Shown: positions 23,801 through 32,400, counted from the first letter of the stretch. The stretch is 41,320 bases of DNA from an uncultured Gammaproteobacteria bacterium (GCA_938004235.1 CALKWL010000085.1:1-41320); one strand, 5' to 3'. Notes: generated by a model not told the origin, from the sequence alone. A program made the numbers and translations.

Positions 23801-23984
23801 GTCTTCTAGGGCGTGCGCCCACTGGTTCAATCCCCTTGAGCCTTAATGCACCCCCCAGGGGCTGGCCGCGTTGATGCCGTGTGCATGTCCGTCATGAACG
23901 GAAAGCCTAACGCGTCATGCTGCCTTCCCCGACTTGAACCGCTCGGTTCAAGGTACGTAGCCAGCAACGCCGCCTCTGGAAGAC
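23801..23984 (+). ncRNA. ssrS: 6S RNA
   Basis: 6S RNA mimics an open promoter and traps sigma-70 RNA polymerase in stationary phase. The 184-nt length matches E. coli (about 183). The ends GTCTTCTAGGGCG and CGCCTCTGGAAGAC form the closing stem. Inside are CCCCTTGAGCC near the 5' side and the signature hairpin CTTGAACC-GCTC-GGTTCAAGG toward the 3' side, as in gammaproteobacterial 6S RNAs, with a large central bulge between. Position between zapA and fau matches the conserved gene order. Ends may be off by a few bases. Confidence 0.93.
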
Positions 23985-24002
23985 CCCTCGGATTTTTGAC
24001 TC

Positions 24003-24036
24003 AAGGCCGGCTCTAATGCGCGGCCTTTTGTATTTT
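24003..24036 (+). terminator. Intrinsic terminator after 6S RNA
   Basis: AAGGCCG at 24003-24009 pairs with CGGCCTT at 24021-24027, followed by TTTTGTATTTT. It would separate 6S RNA from fau, unlike E. coli, where the two are cotranscribed. The T-run touches the left end of the family 3 repeat. Confidence 0.75.
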
Positions 24037-24204
24037 CAACCCGGATGTCCATTAGGACGCGAGATGATGGCGAGACAATTTTTGGACGGGCGACGAGTGC
24101 ATAGCGGGCTCTATGGGCGAGACGCACGGACGAAAAGCGGCCAAAAAGCGGCCGCCAGGGTTCGCGTAGGCCGTCAGGCCGCCTAATGGACAATCCGGGT
24201 TCAA
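24035..24204. repeat. Repeat family 3, copy 2 (between ssrS and fau)
   Basis: A 170-bp element with ends TTCAACCCGGATGTCCATTA (24035) and the inverse of TTGAACCCGGATTGTCCATT (24204). It is the inverted counterpart of the copy at 22223-22425. It includes an internal inverted repeat around GCGGCCAAAAAGCGGCCGC. Non-coding. It places a third-party sequence right before the fau start at 24219. Confidence 0.8.
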
Positions 24205-24218
24205 TAGGCCATCCGCCG

Positions 24219-24815
24219 ATGTCCCCACTCTCTCGCAAGACGCTGCGCCAAAACAACCGACAGGCTCGGCGCGCACTGGACGCGCCAATACGCACGGCAT
24301 ACGAAGCGGCCATTTTGCGCACCATCTCCCGTCACCCGCGACTGAGGAAAGTGCGCCGCCTTGCCCTGTACTGGCCAGCCGACGGCGAAGTCGATCTACG
24401 CCCCCTGACCGGGATGTGGCTCCCTCCCCGCGAGCAGCTCTATCTTCCTATCCTGGCGCGGGGCTCGCGTCTACGCTTCGCGCCGTGGGATGCGCGTACG
24501 CGCCTGCGCCCAAATCGTTTCGGCATCCCTGAACCCCATGTCAACACGCGCGCGCTGCGACGTCCCATCCAGCTTGACGCCGTACTTCTGCCCCTGGTCG
24601 GCTTTGACGCCCACGGCAACCGCCTCGGCATGGGCGGAGGCTTTTATGATCGCAGTTTTGCCTTTCGCCATGCCCGCCGACGCTGGCGCAAACCCCTGCT
24701 GATCGGCGTAGCCTTTGAATTGCAGCGCTGCCCACCCCTGCCGGTAGAGGTATGGGATATTCCGCTGGATGGCATCGTGACCGAACACGGGTTACGCTTG
24801 TTTCAACGACTTTAA
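24219..24815 (+). CDS. fau: 5-formyltetrahydrofolate cyclo-ligase
   Basis: This enzyme (YgfA, MTHFS) converts 5-formyl-THF to 5,10-methenyl-THF using ATP, returning stored folate to the one-carbon pool. The 198 residues carry LRQNNRQARRAL at the N-terminus, the ALYWPADGEVDLRPL block, and the C-terminal signature LPLVGFDAHGNRLGMGGGFYDR with the phosphate-binding G-rich loop. The chosen ATG is 24219 (MSPLSRKTLR); the frame continues upstream into the repeat without homology. It completes the zapA-ssrS-fau order. A terminator and a repeat now lie between it and ssrS, so its promoter may be new. Confidence 0.93.
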   Translation: MSPLSRKTLRQNNRQARRALDAPIRTAYEAAILRTISRHPRLRKVRRLALYWPADGEVDLRPLTGMWLPPREQLYLPILARGSRLRFAPWDARTRLRPNRFGIPEPHVNTRALRRPIQLDAVLLPLVGFDAHGNRLGMGGGFYDRSFAFRHARRRWRKPLLIGVAFELQRCPPLPVEVWDIPLDGIVTEHGLRLFQRL

Positions 24816-24827
24816 GGACGCGCTGCT

Positions 24828-25295
24828 ATGGCCTACTGGCTAATGAAATCCGAACCCGATGTTTTCGGCATCGACCACCTTGCCGCACGCCCGAATCAAA
24901 CCGAAGCCTGGGACGGCGTACGCAACTACCAGGCGCGCAACTTCATGCGCAGCATGAAAATCGGCGACCTGGTGTTTTTCTATCACTCCAACACCAAAGA
25001 GCCGGGCATTGTCGGTATCGCCGAAATCGTGCGCGAAGCTTACCCTGACCACACCGCCTGGGATAACCCCGAAGGCAAGTATTACGACCCCAAAAGCACG
25101 CCCGACAAACCGCGCTGGGACATGGTTGACTTGCGCTTTGTGCGCCATCTCAAACGCAACATCACGCTGCAAGAAATGAAAGTTCTGCCGCAACTCGAAC
25201 ACATGCCGCTGGTGCGCAAGGGCAATCGTCTCTCAGTCATGCCTGTGACTGAAGCCGACTGGCACGCCATCCTCGAACTAGAACACCACGCATGA
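24828..25295 (+). CDS. EVE-domain protein (thymocyte nuclear protein 1-like)
   Basis: A 155-residue single EVE domain, a PUA-like fold. Seen: MAYWLMKSEPDVFGIDHL at the start, WDGVRNYQARNFMRSMKIGDLVFFYHSN and PGIVGIAEIVREAYPD, then DPKSTPDKPRWDMVDLRFV; these are the standard blocks. EVE domains bind modified bases in DNA or RNA (for example 5-methylcytosine), but no defined role is known for this bacterial housekeeping version. It starts 12 bases after fau and overlaps ilvA by four bases (ATGA), so fau-EVE-ilvA probably form one transcript. Confidence 0.93.
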   Translation: MAYWLMKSEPDVFGIDHLAARPNQTEAWDGVRNYQARNFMRSMKIGDLVFFYHSNTKEPGIVGIAEIVREAYPDHTAWDNPEGKYYDPKSTPDKPRWDMVDLRFVRHLKRNITLQEMKVLPQLEHMPLVRKGNRLSVMPVTEADWHAILELEHHA

Positions 25296-26818
25296 GCATC
25301 ACCCGCGACTATCTCGACCGGATCCTCAATGCCCGCGTGTATGACGTGGCGATTGAAAGCCCGCTGGATGCCATGCCCCTACTTTCCGCGCGCGTAGGTG
25401 CCAAGGTCTTGCTCAAGCGTGAAGACCTGCAACCGGTGTTCTCCTTCAAGCTGCGCGGCGCGTACAACAAGATCTTCCACCTGCGCGCACGTGGCGAACT
25501 TGGCGCCGGCGTGATTGCCGCCAGCGCCGGCAACCATGCCCAGGGCGTCGCCCTCGCCGCCCAGCGCCTGGGTCTGCGCGCCGTGATCGTCATGCCCACA
25601 ACCACCCCGGCAATCAAGGTCAATGCCGTACGCCGCCGCGGCGGCGAAGTGGTACTGCATGGCGACGCCTACGACGAAGCCTACGCCTACGCCCGTGAAC
25701 TGGCCGCCCGCGAAGCGCTGACCTTTATCCACCCCTTCGACGATCCGGACATCATTGCCGGGCAGGGCACCGTCGGCATGGAAATCCTGCGCCAACATCC
25801 CGATCCGATTGAAGCCGTGTTTGTTCCTGTCGGCGGCGGCGGGCTGATTGCCGGCGTCGCCGCTTACATCAAACATCTGCGCCCCAACACGCGTTTGATC
25901 GGTGTTGAGCCCGAGGATGCAGCCTGTATGCACGATGCGTTGCGCGCCGATATGCGCGTCGTGCTGCCCCAGGTCGGCCTGTTTGCCGACGGCGTGGCGG
26001 TCAAACAGGCGGGCGAGGAAACCTTCCGCATTGCGCGCGAATGCGTGGACGACGTTATTCTGGTCAGTACCGACGAAATGAGCGCCGCCATCAAGGATAT
26101 TTTCGATGACACCCGAGCCATTGCCGAACCGGCAGGCGCACTGGCGATTGCCGGGCTCAAACGCTATGTCGCCTCACGCAAACAGGAGCACGACGCGACC
26201 CTGATCGCCATCAACTCCGGCGCCAACATGAATTTCGACCGCTTGCGCCATATCGCCGAACGTGCCGATTTAGGCGAACAACGCGAGGCTCTGTTTGCTG
26301 TGACCATTCCCGAGCGTCCGGGCAGCTTCCGCGCGTTTTGCGAAACCTTGGGACGGCGCGCCATTACTGAATTCAACTACCGCTACAACGACCAGCGCGA
26401 TGCGCACATCTTTGTCGGCGTACAGCTCAATGGAGGCCCCCAGGAAAAAGAGGCGCTCATTTTAGAGCTCAAGGCGCATGGCTATCCCGTGCTGGACATG
26501 AGCGGCAACGAAATGGCCAAGCTGCACATGCGTCACCTCGTCGGCGGCCACTGCCCGAACGTGGCGCATGAAATTCTCTACCGCTTCGAATTTCCCGAGC
26601 GCCCCGGCGCACTGTTGCAATTCCTCACCCGCATGGGCGCACTCTGGAACATCAGCCTGTTCCACTATCGCAACCACGGCGCCGACTATGGCCGTGTCCT
26701 GGTCGGCATCCAGGTTCCACACGGTGACCGCCAGCAATTCGAACGCTTTCTTGAATCCCTGGGCTTCCCCTACTGGGATGAAACCGCCAACCCGGCCTAC
26801 AATCTCTTTCTCGCGTAA
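25292..26818 (+). CDS. ilvA: Threonine ammonia-lyase (biosynthetic threonine deaminase)
   Basis: It deaminates threonine to 2-oxobutanoate, the first step of isoleucine synthesis. The 508 residues have the long biosynthetic layout: a PLP-binding catalytic domain with the Schiff-base Lys 53 in FSFKLRGAYNK, SAGNHAQGVAL, the phosphate-binding GGGG (181-184), and two C-terminal ACT-like regulatory domains (about 335-508, FAVTIPERPGSFRAFC and YRFEFPERPGALLQFL) that give isoleucine feedback control. The short catabolic form TdcB lacks these domains. It overlaps the EVE gene by four bases. A family 1 repeat starts nine bases after the stop. Confidence 0.96.
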   Translation: MSITRDYLDRILNARVYDVAIESPLDAMPLLSARVGAKVLLKREDLQPVFSFKLRGAYNKIFHLRARGELGAGVIAASAGNHAQGVALAAQRLGLRAVIVMPTTTPAIKVNAVRRRGGEVVLHGDAYDEAYAYARELAAREALTFIHPFDDPDIIAGQGTVGMEILRQHPDPIEAVFVPVGGGGLIAGVAAYIKHLRPNTRLIGVEPEDAACMHDALRADMRVVLPQVGLFADGVAVKQAGEETFRIARECVDDVILVSTDEMSAAIKDIFDDTRAIAEPAGALAIAGLKRYVASRKQEHDATLIAINSGANMNFDRLRHIAERADLGEQREALFAVTIPERPGSFRAFCETLGRRAITEFNYRYNDQRDAHIFVGVQLNGGPQEKEALILELKAHGYPVLDMSGNEMAKLHMRHLVGGHCPNVAHEILYRFEFPERPGALLQFLTRMGALWNISLFHYRNHGADYGRVLVGIQVPHGDRQQFERFLESLGFPYWDETANPAYNLFLA

Positions 26819-26827
26819 CACATTGAA

Positions 26828-27032
26828 GGGCACTTCTATAAATCCGATCAAGCCGCCCATCTTGTTCTAATGCCCATATTGCCTGCTGTGCAGCAAAAAC
26901 GTTCGAATCTTGCGACGCCAAAATCCGGCTCAAAACACTGACATACAGCGTGTATGCCGCGCTTTTTAGCCGTATTTTGTCTTGCCACCAATCAACAACT
27001 TGGTCGGCTTGATCGAATTTATAGAAGCCCCC
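26828..27032. repeat. Palindromic repeat family 1, copy C
   Basis: Ends GGGCACTTCTATAAATCCG (26828) and CGAATTTATAGAAGCCCC (about 27032) are inverted repeats. The core near 26937-26969 (CATACAGCGTGTATG and GCGCTTTTTAGCC) is inverted relative to copies A and B. The stretch 27033-27187, upstream of rpiA, shows no gene. Confidence 0.8.
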
Positions 27033-27187
27033 TGAATCCTGACCCTTGGCACATGTTCCAAGCTGCGCCACAATCCGTGGCATTCCGCTCATACGAGGCC
27101 TACGCCATGAATCGAGCTCAGCAACGCATCACGTCCTTCACCTAGCCGAATCAATAATCCACCTTTGATCCACACGAGAAACACGCT

Positions 27188-27856
27188 ATGAGCACAGCCA
27201 TGAATCAAGACGACCTCAAACGCCAAGCTGCCCTGGCCGCCCTCGAATACATCAAGCCCGGCATGATCGTCGGCGTCGGCACCGGCTCCACCGTCAACCA
27301 CTTCATCGACGGCTTGGCCACGATCAAACACCAGATCGAAGGCGCCGTATCGAGCTCTAACGCCTCGACCGAGCGCCTGCGCAAGTACGGCATTCCCGTA
27401 CTCAACCTCAATGAAGTCAGCGAACTGCCTGTGTATGTCGATGGCGCCGATGAAAGCAACCAATATCTGCAACTCATCAAAGGCGGCGGCGGCGCGCTGA
27501 CTCGCGAAAAAATCATCGCCCACCTCGCCAAAACCTTTGTCTGCATTGCGGATGAAAGCAAACTTGTTCCAATGTTAGGAAAATTTCCGTTACCGATTGA
27601 AGTCATCCCCATGGCACGCAGCATGATTGCGCGTGAACTGGTCAAACTCGGCGGCAACCCTGTCTACCGCGACGACTTCATCACCGACAACGGCAACCAG
27701 ATTCTCGATGTACACAACCTCGAAATCATGGAACCCGCCAAACTCGAAGCCGAACTGAACAATATCCCCGGCATTGTCACCGTCGGCCTGTTCGCCCTGC
27801 GCCCGGCAGATGTATTGATTCTGGCGAGCAAGGATGGGGTGCGCAAAATCAGCTAA
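27188..27856 (+). CDS. rpiA: Ribose-5-phosphate isomerase A
   Basis: RpiA interconverts ribose-5-phosphate and ribulose-5-phosphate in the pentose phosphate pathway. The 222 residues are standard length. Seen: GVGTGSTVNHFI (29-40) binding phosphate, SSSNASTERLR, VDGADE (84-89) with catalytic acidic residues, KGGGGALTREK (98-108) with the general-base Glu, and the C-terminal GLFALRPADVLIL. ATG 27188 is followed by a second ATG five codons later; either is possible. rpiA beside ilvA is common in gammaproteobacteria, although often divergent; here both are on the plus strand. Confidence 0.96.
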   Translation: MSTAMNQDDLKRQAALAALEYIKPGMIVGVGTGSTVNHFIDGLATIKHQIEGAVSSSNASTERLRKYGIPVLNLNEVSELPVYVDGADESNQYLQLIKGGGGALTREKIIAHLAKTFVCIADESKLVPMLGKFPLPIEVIPMARSMIARELVKLGGNPVYRDDFITDNGNQILDVHNLEIMEPAKLEAELNNIPGIVTVGLFALRPADVLILASKDGVRKIS

Positions 27857-27864
27857 TTAAACGA

Positions 27865-28002
27865 TTCTGTAGGAGGGGATTTATCCCCGACACCAACCTC
27901 ACAAACAACACAAACCTATCCCGCTTGCTACGACCATGCCAACGGCATGGGTGGTGCATTCGGGGTGTGTGGTGGTCGGGGGATAAATCCCCTCCTACAG
28001 AA
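27865..28002. repeat. TGTAGGAGGGG repeat family 2, copy 3
   Basis: Arms TTCTGTAGGAGGGGATTTAT (27865 on) and its near inverse ending 28002 pair over about 27 positions with one or two mismatches. The spacer includes CCATGCCAACGGCATGGG, a second palindrome. The GGCATGGGT segment recurs in the copy at 32273. It lies between rpiA and its terminator. Confidence 0.85.
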
Positions 28003-28011
28003 AACACCCAT

Positions 28012-28039
28012 AAAAAAAGCGACCCGAAGGTCGCTTTTT
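28012..28039. terminator. Bidirectional terminator between rpiA and the porin gene
   Basis: AAAAAGCGACC (28014-28024), loop CGAA and GGTCGCTTTTT (28029-28039). Seven A on the left make a seven-T run on the minus strand. It serves the convergent genes rpiA (+) and porin (-). Confidence 0.92.
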
Positions 28040-28062
28040 GTTGAATCACAGGTTTAACCAGA

Positions 28063-28087
28063 GTAAGCCTTCATCAAGAAGGCTTAC
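28063..28087 (-). terminator. Hairpin just after the porin stop
   Basis: A perfect 10-bp stem, GTAAGCCTTC (28063-28072) with 28078-28087, loop five bases, lies eight bases past the porin stop on the minus strand. No long T-run follows. It probably protects the 3' end of the abundant porin mRNA or assists the terminator at 28012-28039. Confidence 0.6.
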
Positions 28088-28094
28088 GTCATGA

Positions 28095-29204
28095 TTAGAA
28101 CTTGTACTTCATGCCTACAGAGAAGGCGTTGGAGTCTTGGTCGCTCAGACCAGTCTTGCCGCCGATCGGGGTCTTGCCTTCATGGCCGTCGCCCCAGGTA
28201 GACTGAGCGTTGTCACCGTAAGCATAGGCTGCGTACAGAGTGGTTTGCTTGCTCATAGCGAAGTCATAGCCCAGAGCGAACATGTTGCGGCTGTCAGGGT
28301 ATTGATCGTAGTCAGCAGAGTAGAACTGGCCTTTAACAGTGTGCTTCTTGCCAAAGTTGTACGCAGCGCCTACACCCCAGATGTTGACCTTAACATCGTC
28401 GAAGTTCTGGATCTGCTGATACAGACCGTTCAGGGTGAAGCCAGACATCGCCAAGCCAGCACCAACCATGAACGCAGTTTCAGAGGTTTCTACGGTGCTA
28501 ACAGCCGGGGCTTTCTGCTGGTGGTTTTCGTAAGCAATGGTCGCATTGAACAGCTTCTTGTAAGCATAACCAGCTGACACGGAGAAGGCTTGGTTGTTGT
28601 TGTTGTCGTAGCCAGCGGTGGCGTCAACCGCGTCATGATCCGCAACATAAGCCAAGGTGGCGTTGAAGCCAGCGAAGTCCGGGGTCAGGTAAGCGATGGT
28701 GTTCGGGGTGCGCAGGTTGAAACCGGCGCTGGTGCCGTACTTGGCGCCAGCGACGTTACCGTTGTCGCCGATCTGGTCGCCGAACAGGTCATACTTGGAC
28801 ACAGCCAGCTTCATCGGGGTGTCGTGACGACCGGCAATGAAGGTACCGAAGCTCTTGCTGCTCAGACCAACATATTGGTTGCGGTTGGTCAGGGCGGTGG
28901 TGCCGTCAGACATCTGTACGCCAAACTCAGCCTGGTAAACGGCAGACAGATCATTGCTGATCTTTTCGCTGCCCTTGATGCCGATACGTGAAGAACCGGA
29001 CTGGACGTTAACATTGCTGCTACCGTCAACGGTGCCAACCTGAACGAAGGTGTCGGTCTTGGCATCACGCGCAATGCTCTTGCCATCGCCCACATCGATG
29101 TAATCGAGGGACATGTTGGCCAGACCGTAGAGGGTGGTGTCGGCCATAACAGCCGGGGCTGCAAAGGCGGCGGCCACTGCAACAGCAATAATGTGCTTCT
29201 TCAT
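28095..29204 (-). CDS. Outer-membrane porin (Gram-negative general porin family)
   Basis: A 369-residue beta-barrel porin. A classic signal peptide, MKKHIIAVAVAAAFAAPAVMA, is followed by TTLYGLANMSLDY, the usual first strand of beta- and gammaproteobacterial 16-stranded porins. SRIGIKGSEKISNDLSAVYQ and NRNQYVGLSSKSFGTFIAGRHDTPM are family landmarks near the first loops, and the chain ends in Phe (GMKYKF), as needed for BAM insertion. AGGAGA stands upstream of the ATG. Codon use is clean and biased, as for a highly expressed gene. Substrate specificity cannot be read from the sequence. Confidence 0.93.
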   Translation of the reverse strand: MKKHIIAVAVAAAFAAPAVMADTTLYGLANMSLDYIDVGDGKSIARDAKTDTFVQVGTVDGSSNVNVQSGSSRIGIKGSEKISNDLSAVYQAEFGVQMSDGTTALTNRNQYVGLSSKSFGTFIAGRHDTPMKLAVSKYDLFGDQIGDNGNVAGAKYGTSAGFNLRTPNTIAYLTPDFAGFNATLAYVADHDAVDATAGYDNNNNQAFSVSAGYAYKKLFNATIAYENHQQKAPAVSTVETSETAFMVGAGLAMSGFTLNGLYQQIQNFDDVKVNIWGVGAAYNFGKKHTVKGQFYSADYDQYPDSRNMFALGYDFAMSKQTTLYAAYAYGDNAQSTWGDGHEGKTPIGGKTGLSDQDSNAFSVGMKYKF

Positions 29205-29467
29205 TGGGTTATCTCCTGGAGGTTTGGAAGGACTTCCCGATCAATCTCGGGGTCACGGGAGTCTTTTTACACTAGCGCTTTATCACGGTGCAACTTATGC
29301 GTTGCTATAGTGCAACAAAGTGGATTGAACGCATGTTTGCAGACAGTGAAGCGTGGATGATGCCGCCCAGATGTTGATCCGGAACAGGGATTGCCATGAG
29401 TTCGGGCGTTTCCGAACCGCGCTGCACCTTATCCGATCAACAGGAGTCAACGCGATCCTACAGCTTT

Positions 29468-29609
29468 GGGGCACTTCCATAAATCCGCTGAAGCCGCGCT
29501 GGCGGCACCAAAATCCGGCTCAAATGCTCACATACGGCGTGTATGCTGCGCCTTTTCGCCGGATTTTGTCTTGCCATCATCGCCTTGATCGAATTTATAG
29601 AAGCGCCCC
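29468..29609. repeat. Palindromic repeat family 1, copy D
   Basis: The most compact copy, 142 bp: ends GGGGCACTTCCATAAATCCG (29468) and CGAATTTATAGAAGCGCCCC (29609), an inner pair AAAATCCGGC/GCCGGATTTT, and the core CATACGGCGTGTATG near 29527-29557. The preceding region 29205-29467, upstream of the porin, carries two TTGCAC boxes on the minus strand and GTTGCTATAGTGCAAC, possibly promoter or operator sequence; no gene is seen. Confidence 0.85.
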
Positions 29610-29637
29610 TTGTACACAGCAAAGCAGTCCAAGCGCT

Positions 29638-30363
29638 TTACCCTCCCTTGACCAGCAAGGGGTTCATACCTACAGCCTTGAGACGATCACGCAATTTGCG
29701 CGCTTCGGCGTCGGGCAACGGGCCGATTTTGACCCGGTGCCAGGTTTCTCCGTTAACATTCGCGGCCTGGACGGTTGCTGCATACCCTAGCAGCGCCAAC
29801 TCCGCCTTGCGACGATCGGCTTCTTCATAGCGCCGGAACGAGCCGACTTGCAATGTGACTTGCGGCTCACTGGTGCTCGCTGGGGTTTTCGGCTTGCCAG
29901 CGGCAGGCGGTAAGGAAGCGACCTCCCTCGCCGTTTGCGGCGGGGGTTCCGACTTCGACGGCGGCATATCCGTTGGCGCAGCAGGCGGCGGGGTTAGCAG
30001 CGGCGCATTGCCCCCAGCAACCGACGGCGGCGGGGATGCGCCCACACTCTGTTCCGGCAGCATCTGGTAGAAATCGTAACGCGGCGGCGGCGGAACAAGC
30101 GGCTTCGCGGCCTTGGCGGGCTCATCGGTACGCACCTCGCGCACGTCTTTTTGCGCCGTCCTGGGTTCAGGGCTTGCGCTCTTTGCCGGGGCTTGCAGGG
30201 GAAGGCTTTTCGCCTCGGCGGGCGTCTGCTCCGGGCGCGTCCCCAACCAGACCAGGATGCCGATAAACAGCACAAGCACTCCGCCCACCATAATCCAAAG
30301 ACCGGTAGGTACCGTCTTTGCAGAGGATGCGCGTCGGCGTGCGGCTTGCGGTGCTCGTGCCAT
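29638..30363 (-). CDS. SPOR-domain membrane protein (FtsN-like)
   Basis: A 241-residue bitopic inner-membrane protein. A basic cytoplasmic tip (MARAPQAARRRASSAK) leads to one membrane helix (about 22-41), then a long Pro/Ala-rich periplasmic linker and a C-terminal SPOR domain (about 165-241; VTLQVGSFRRYEEADRRKAELALLGY, WHRVKIGPL). SPOR domains bind denuded peptidoglycan at the septum, and FtsN triggers septal synthesis. Position after argS and the shape match FtsN, but a clear essential FtsN core is hard to see, so another SPOR protein is possible. It starts 14 bases after the argS stop. Confidence 0.85.
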   Translation of the reverse strand: MARAPQAARRRASSAKTVPTGLWIMVGGVLVLFIGILVWLGTRPEQTPAEAKSLPLQAPAKSASPEPRTAQKDVREVRTDEPAKAAKPLVPPPPRYDFYQMLPEQSVGASPPPSVAGGNAPLLTPPPAAPTDMPPSKSEPPPQTAREVASLPPAAGKPKTPASTSEPQVTLQVGSFRRYEEADRRKAELALLGYAATVQAANVNGETWHRVKIGPLPDAEARKLRDRLKAVGMNPLLVKGG

Positions 30364-30377
30364 AGCCTGCTCCTTAA

Positions 30378-32138
30378 TTACATGCTTTCGGGCGCGGTCA
30401 CGCCCAGTAAACTCAGGCCGTTATGCAAGACCTGGCGAGCGGCGAGAATCAGGCTCAGGCGGGCATCGCGCAGAGCCTCATCCTCAACCAGGAACACATG
30501 GCCGTTGTAGTAGCTGTGAAACGCTCCGGCCAGCTCACGCAGATAGTGCACCAACTGATGCGGCTCACAGATCAGCGCTGCGCGCAGCACCAGCTCCGGA
30601 AATTGCCCGATCAAACGAGCAAGCTCGGCTTCGGCCTCTTCTTGAAGCTGCCCTAGAGCCGCCTCGCCGCGCACCCGGTCATACGCCCACCCTTTGCTTT
30701 CCAGTTGGCGCATCACGCTGCATACGCGCGCATGAGCATACTGCACGTAGTACAAGGGGTTGTCGTTGGACTGACTTTTGGCCAGATCGAGATCGAAATC
30801 CAGATGCTGTTCACTCTTGCGCATGACATAGAAATAGCGCGCTGCGTCGGAGCCGACCTCGTCGCGCAGTTCGCGCAGGGTGACGAAATCGCCGGAACGA
30901 GTGGACATCTGCGCACGTTCGCCGCCACGATACAAAATCGCAAACTGAACCAGAAGCACATCCAACTTGCCTGCATCGTAGCCCAGTGCGTGCAGCGCCG
31001 CCTTGACCCGCGTGACATAGCCGTGGTGATCGGCGCCCCAGATATCAATCACGCGCTCAAAGCCGCGCTCGAATTTTTCCATGTGGTAGGCAATATCCGA
31101 GGCGAAATAAGTGACCTGACCATTGGCGCGCTGCACCACGCGATCCTTGTCGTCGCCAAAGGCCGTAGAACGGAACCACAGTGCCCCCTCCTGCTCGTAG
31201 ACGTGCCCACGCTCACGCAACTGTTCAATGGCGCGATTCACCGCACCGCGATCCATCAACCCGCGCTCGGAGTACCAGTTTTCAAAGGTAATACCGAAGC
31301 CTTGCAGATCGTCGCGAATATCTTCAACAATCAGGTTCAGCCCCAGATCAAACACCTCGCGGTAGCGCAAATCGCCCAACAGCGCCTGCGCACGCTCAAT
31401 CAGCGCGTCGATATGCGCATCCTTGTCGCCACCTTGTGGCTCATCGGCCGGCACATCGGCAAACACCTGCTCAAGAGGCACAGCATAGGCGTCGCCATGT
31501 GCATCCAGGAGTTTTCGCGCAATGACATAAATATAGCCAGTCGATTTGTAACCATTCGATGGGAAAGCAAACGACGCACCGCACAGCTCCAGATAACGCA
31601 ACCACACCGAGGTCGCCAGAATGTGCATCTGCCGCCCGGCATCGTTGACGTAATACTCGCGATGCACCTCATAGCCGACTGCCGCCAGCAGATCCGCCAC
31701 TGCCGCGCCATAGGCCGCACCGCGCCCGTGTCCCACATGCAGCGGCCCGGTCGGATTGGCGGAGACGAACTCCACCATCACCTTCCTGCCCGCACCGTGC
31801 GCCGAGCGCCCATAGTGATCGCCTAGAACCAAGGCCTGACGCACCACATCGAACACCGCCGACTCGCGCACATAGAAATTGATGAAGCCCGGGCCGGCAA
31901 TATCCACCTTTTCCAGCAAGGCTGCCTGCGGCAACACAGCAACGAAACGTTCGGCAAACGCCCTCGGCGCCATGCCCAAGGGCTTGGCAAGCTGCATGGC
32001 GATATTGCAGGCGAAGTCGCCATGCGCTCGATCCTTGGCGCGCGTCAACTGCGGCACAACCCCCTCCGGCACAGCCAGCCCCTCGGCGCGCAGGGACTCA
32101 AGGGCGGATAACAACAGGCTTTCAAGTTGATCTTTCAC
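30378..32138 (-). CDS. argS: Arginine--tRNA ligase
   Basis: This class I synthetase charges tRNA-Arg. The 586 residues match the family. Seen: the N-terminal Add1 domain that recognises the D-loop (RAKDRAHGDFACNIAMQLAK), the HIGH motif as HVGH (134-137, in NPTGPLHVGHGRGAAYG), the KMSK-like region QMSTRSGDFVTLREL, and the C-terminal DALR anticodon-binding domain (about 470-586). I chose GTG 32138 (MKDQLESLL), with GGA upstream; a TTG at 32165 would add nine unconserved residues. It precedes the SPOR gene, as in many gammaproteobacteria (priA-argS-ftsN). Confidence 0.95.
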   Translation of the reverse strand: MKDQLESLLLSALESLRAEGLAVPEGVVPQLTRAKDRAHGDFACNIAMQLAKPLGMAPRAFAERFVAVLPQAALLEKVDIAGPGFINFYVRESAVFDVVRQALVLGDHYGRSAHGAGRKVMVEFVSANPTGPLHVGHGRGAAYGAAVADLLAAVGYEVHREYYVNDAGRQMHILATSVWLRYLELCGASFAFPSNGYKSTGYIYVIARKLLDAHGDAYAVPLEQVFADVPADEPQGGDKDAHIDALIERAQALLGDLRYREVFDLGLNLIVEDIRDDLQGFGITFENWYSERGLMDRGAVNRAIEQLRERGHVYEQEGALWFRSTAFGDDKDRVVQRANGQVTYFASDIAYHMEKFERGFERVIDIWGADHHGYVTRVKAALHALGYDAGKLDVLLVQFAILYRGGERAQMSTRSGDFVTLRELRDEVGSDAARYFYVMRKSEQHLDFDLDLAKSQSNDNPLYYVQYAHARVCSVMRQLESKGWAYDRVRGEAALGQLQEEAEAELARLIGQFPELVLRAALICEPHQLVHYLRELAGAFHSYYNGHVFLVEDEALRDARLSLILAARQVLHNGLSLLGVTAPESM

Positions 32139-32272
32139 GCAAATTCCATCGTTAACACTAATCAATAGGCGCGCATTCTAGCAGCTTGCGCGCCATGTTT
32201 GAGCCTATTCACTCCAGCATCGCGACCTTGCACTGCGTAACGCTGGAGCGCGGGAACGATCCACTGTGTTTT

Positions 32273-32400
32273 CTGTAGGAGGGGATTTACCCCCGACGCT
32301 AACCTTGCGGATGACGCCCTCCCTTTGGATTAAGACTGAGCCGACGGCATGGGTTGCTGCGTTTGAGTGTGTAGTGCTCGGGGATACCCCCCTCCTACAG
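32273..32400. repeat. TGTAGGAGGGG repeat family 2, copy 4
   Basis: Arms CTGTAGGAGGGGATTTAC (32273 on) and CTCGGGGATACCCCCCTCCTACAG read to 32400, pairing with a few mismatches. The element ends at the base before the priA stop codon, so it was inserted at, or is fixed to, the gene end. It lies between priA and argS and shares GGCATGGGT with the copy at 27865. Confidence 0.8.

Noticed and set aside
30705..31826. Open frame of 373 codons antisense to argS
   Set aside because: Entirely inside argS, with no homology that I can recognise.
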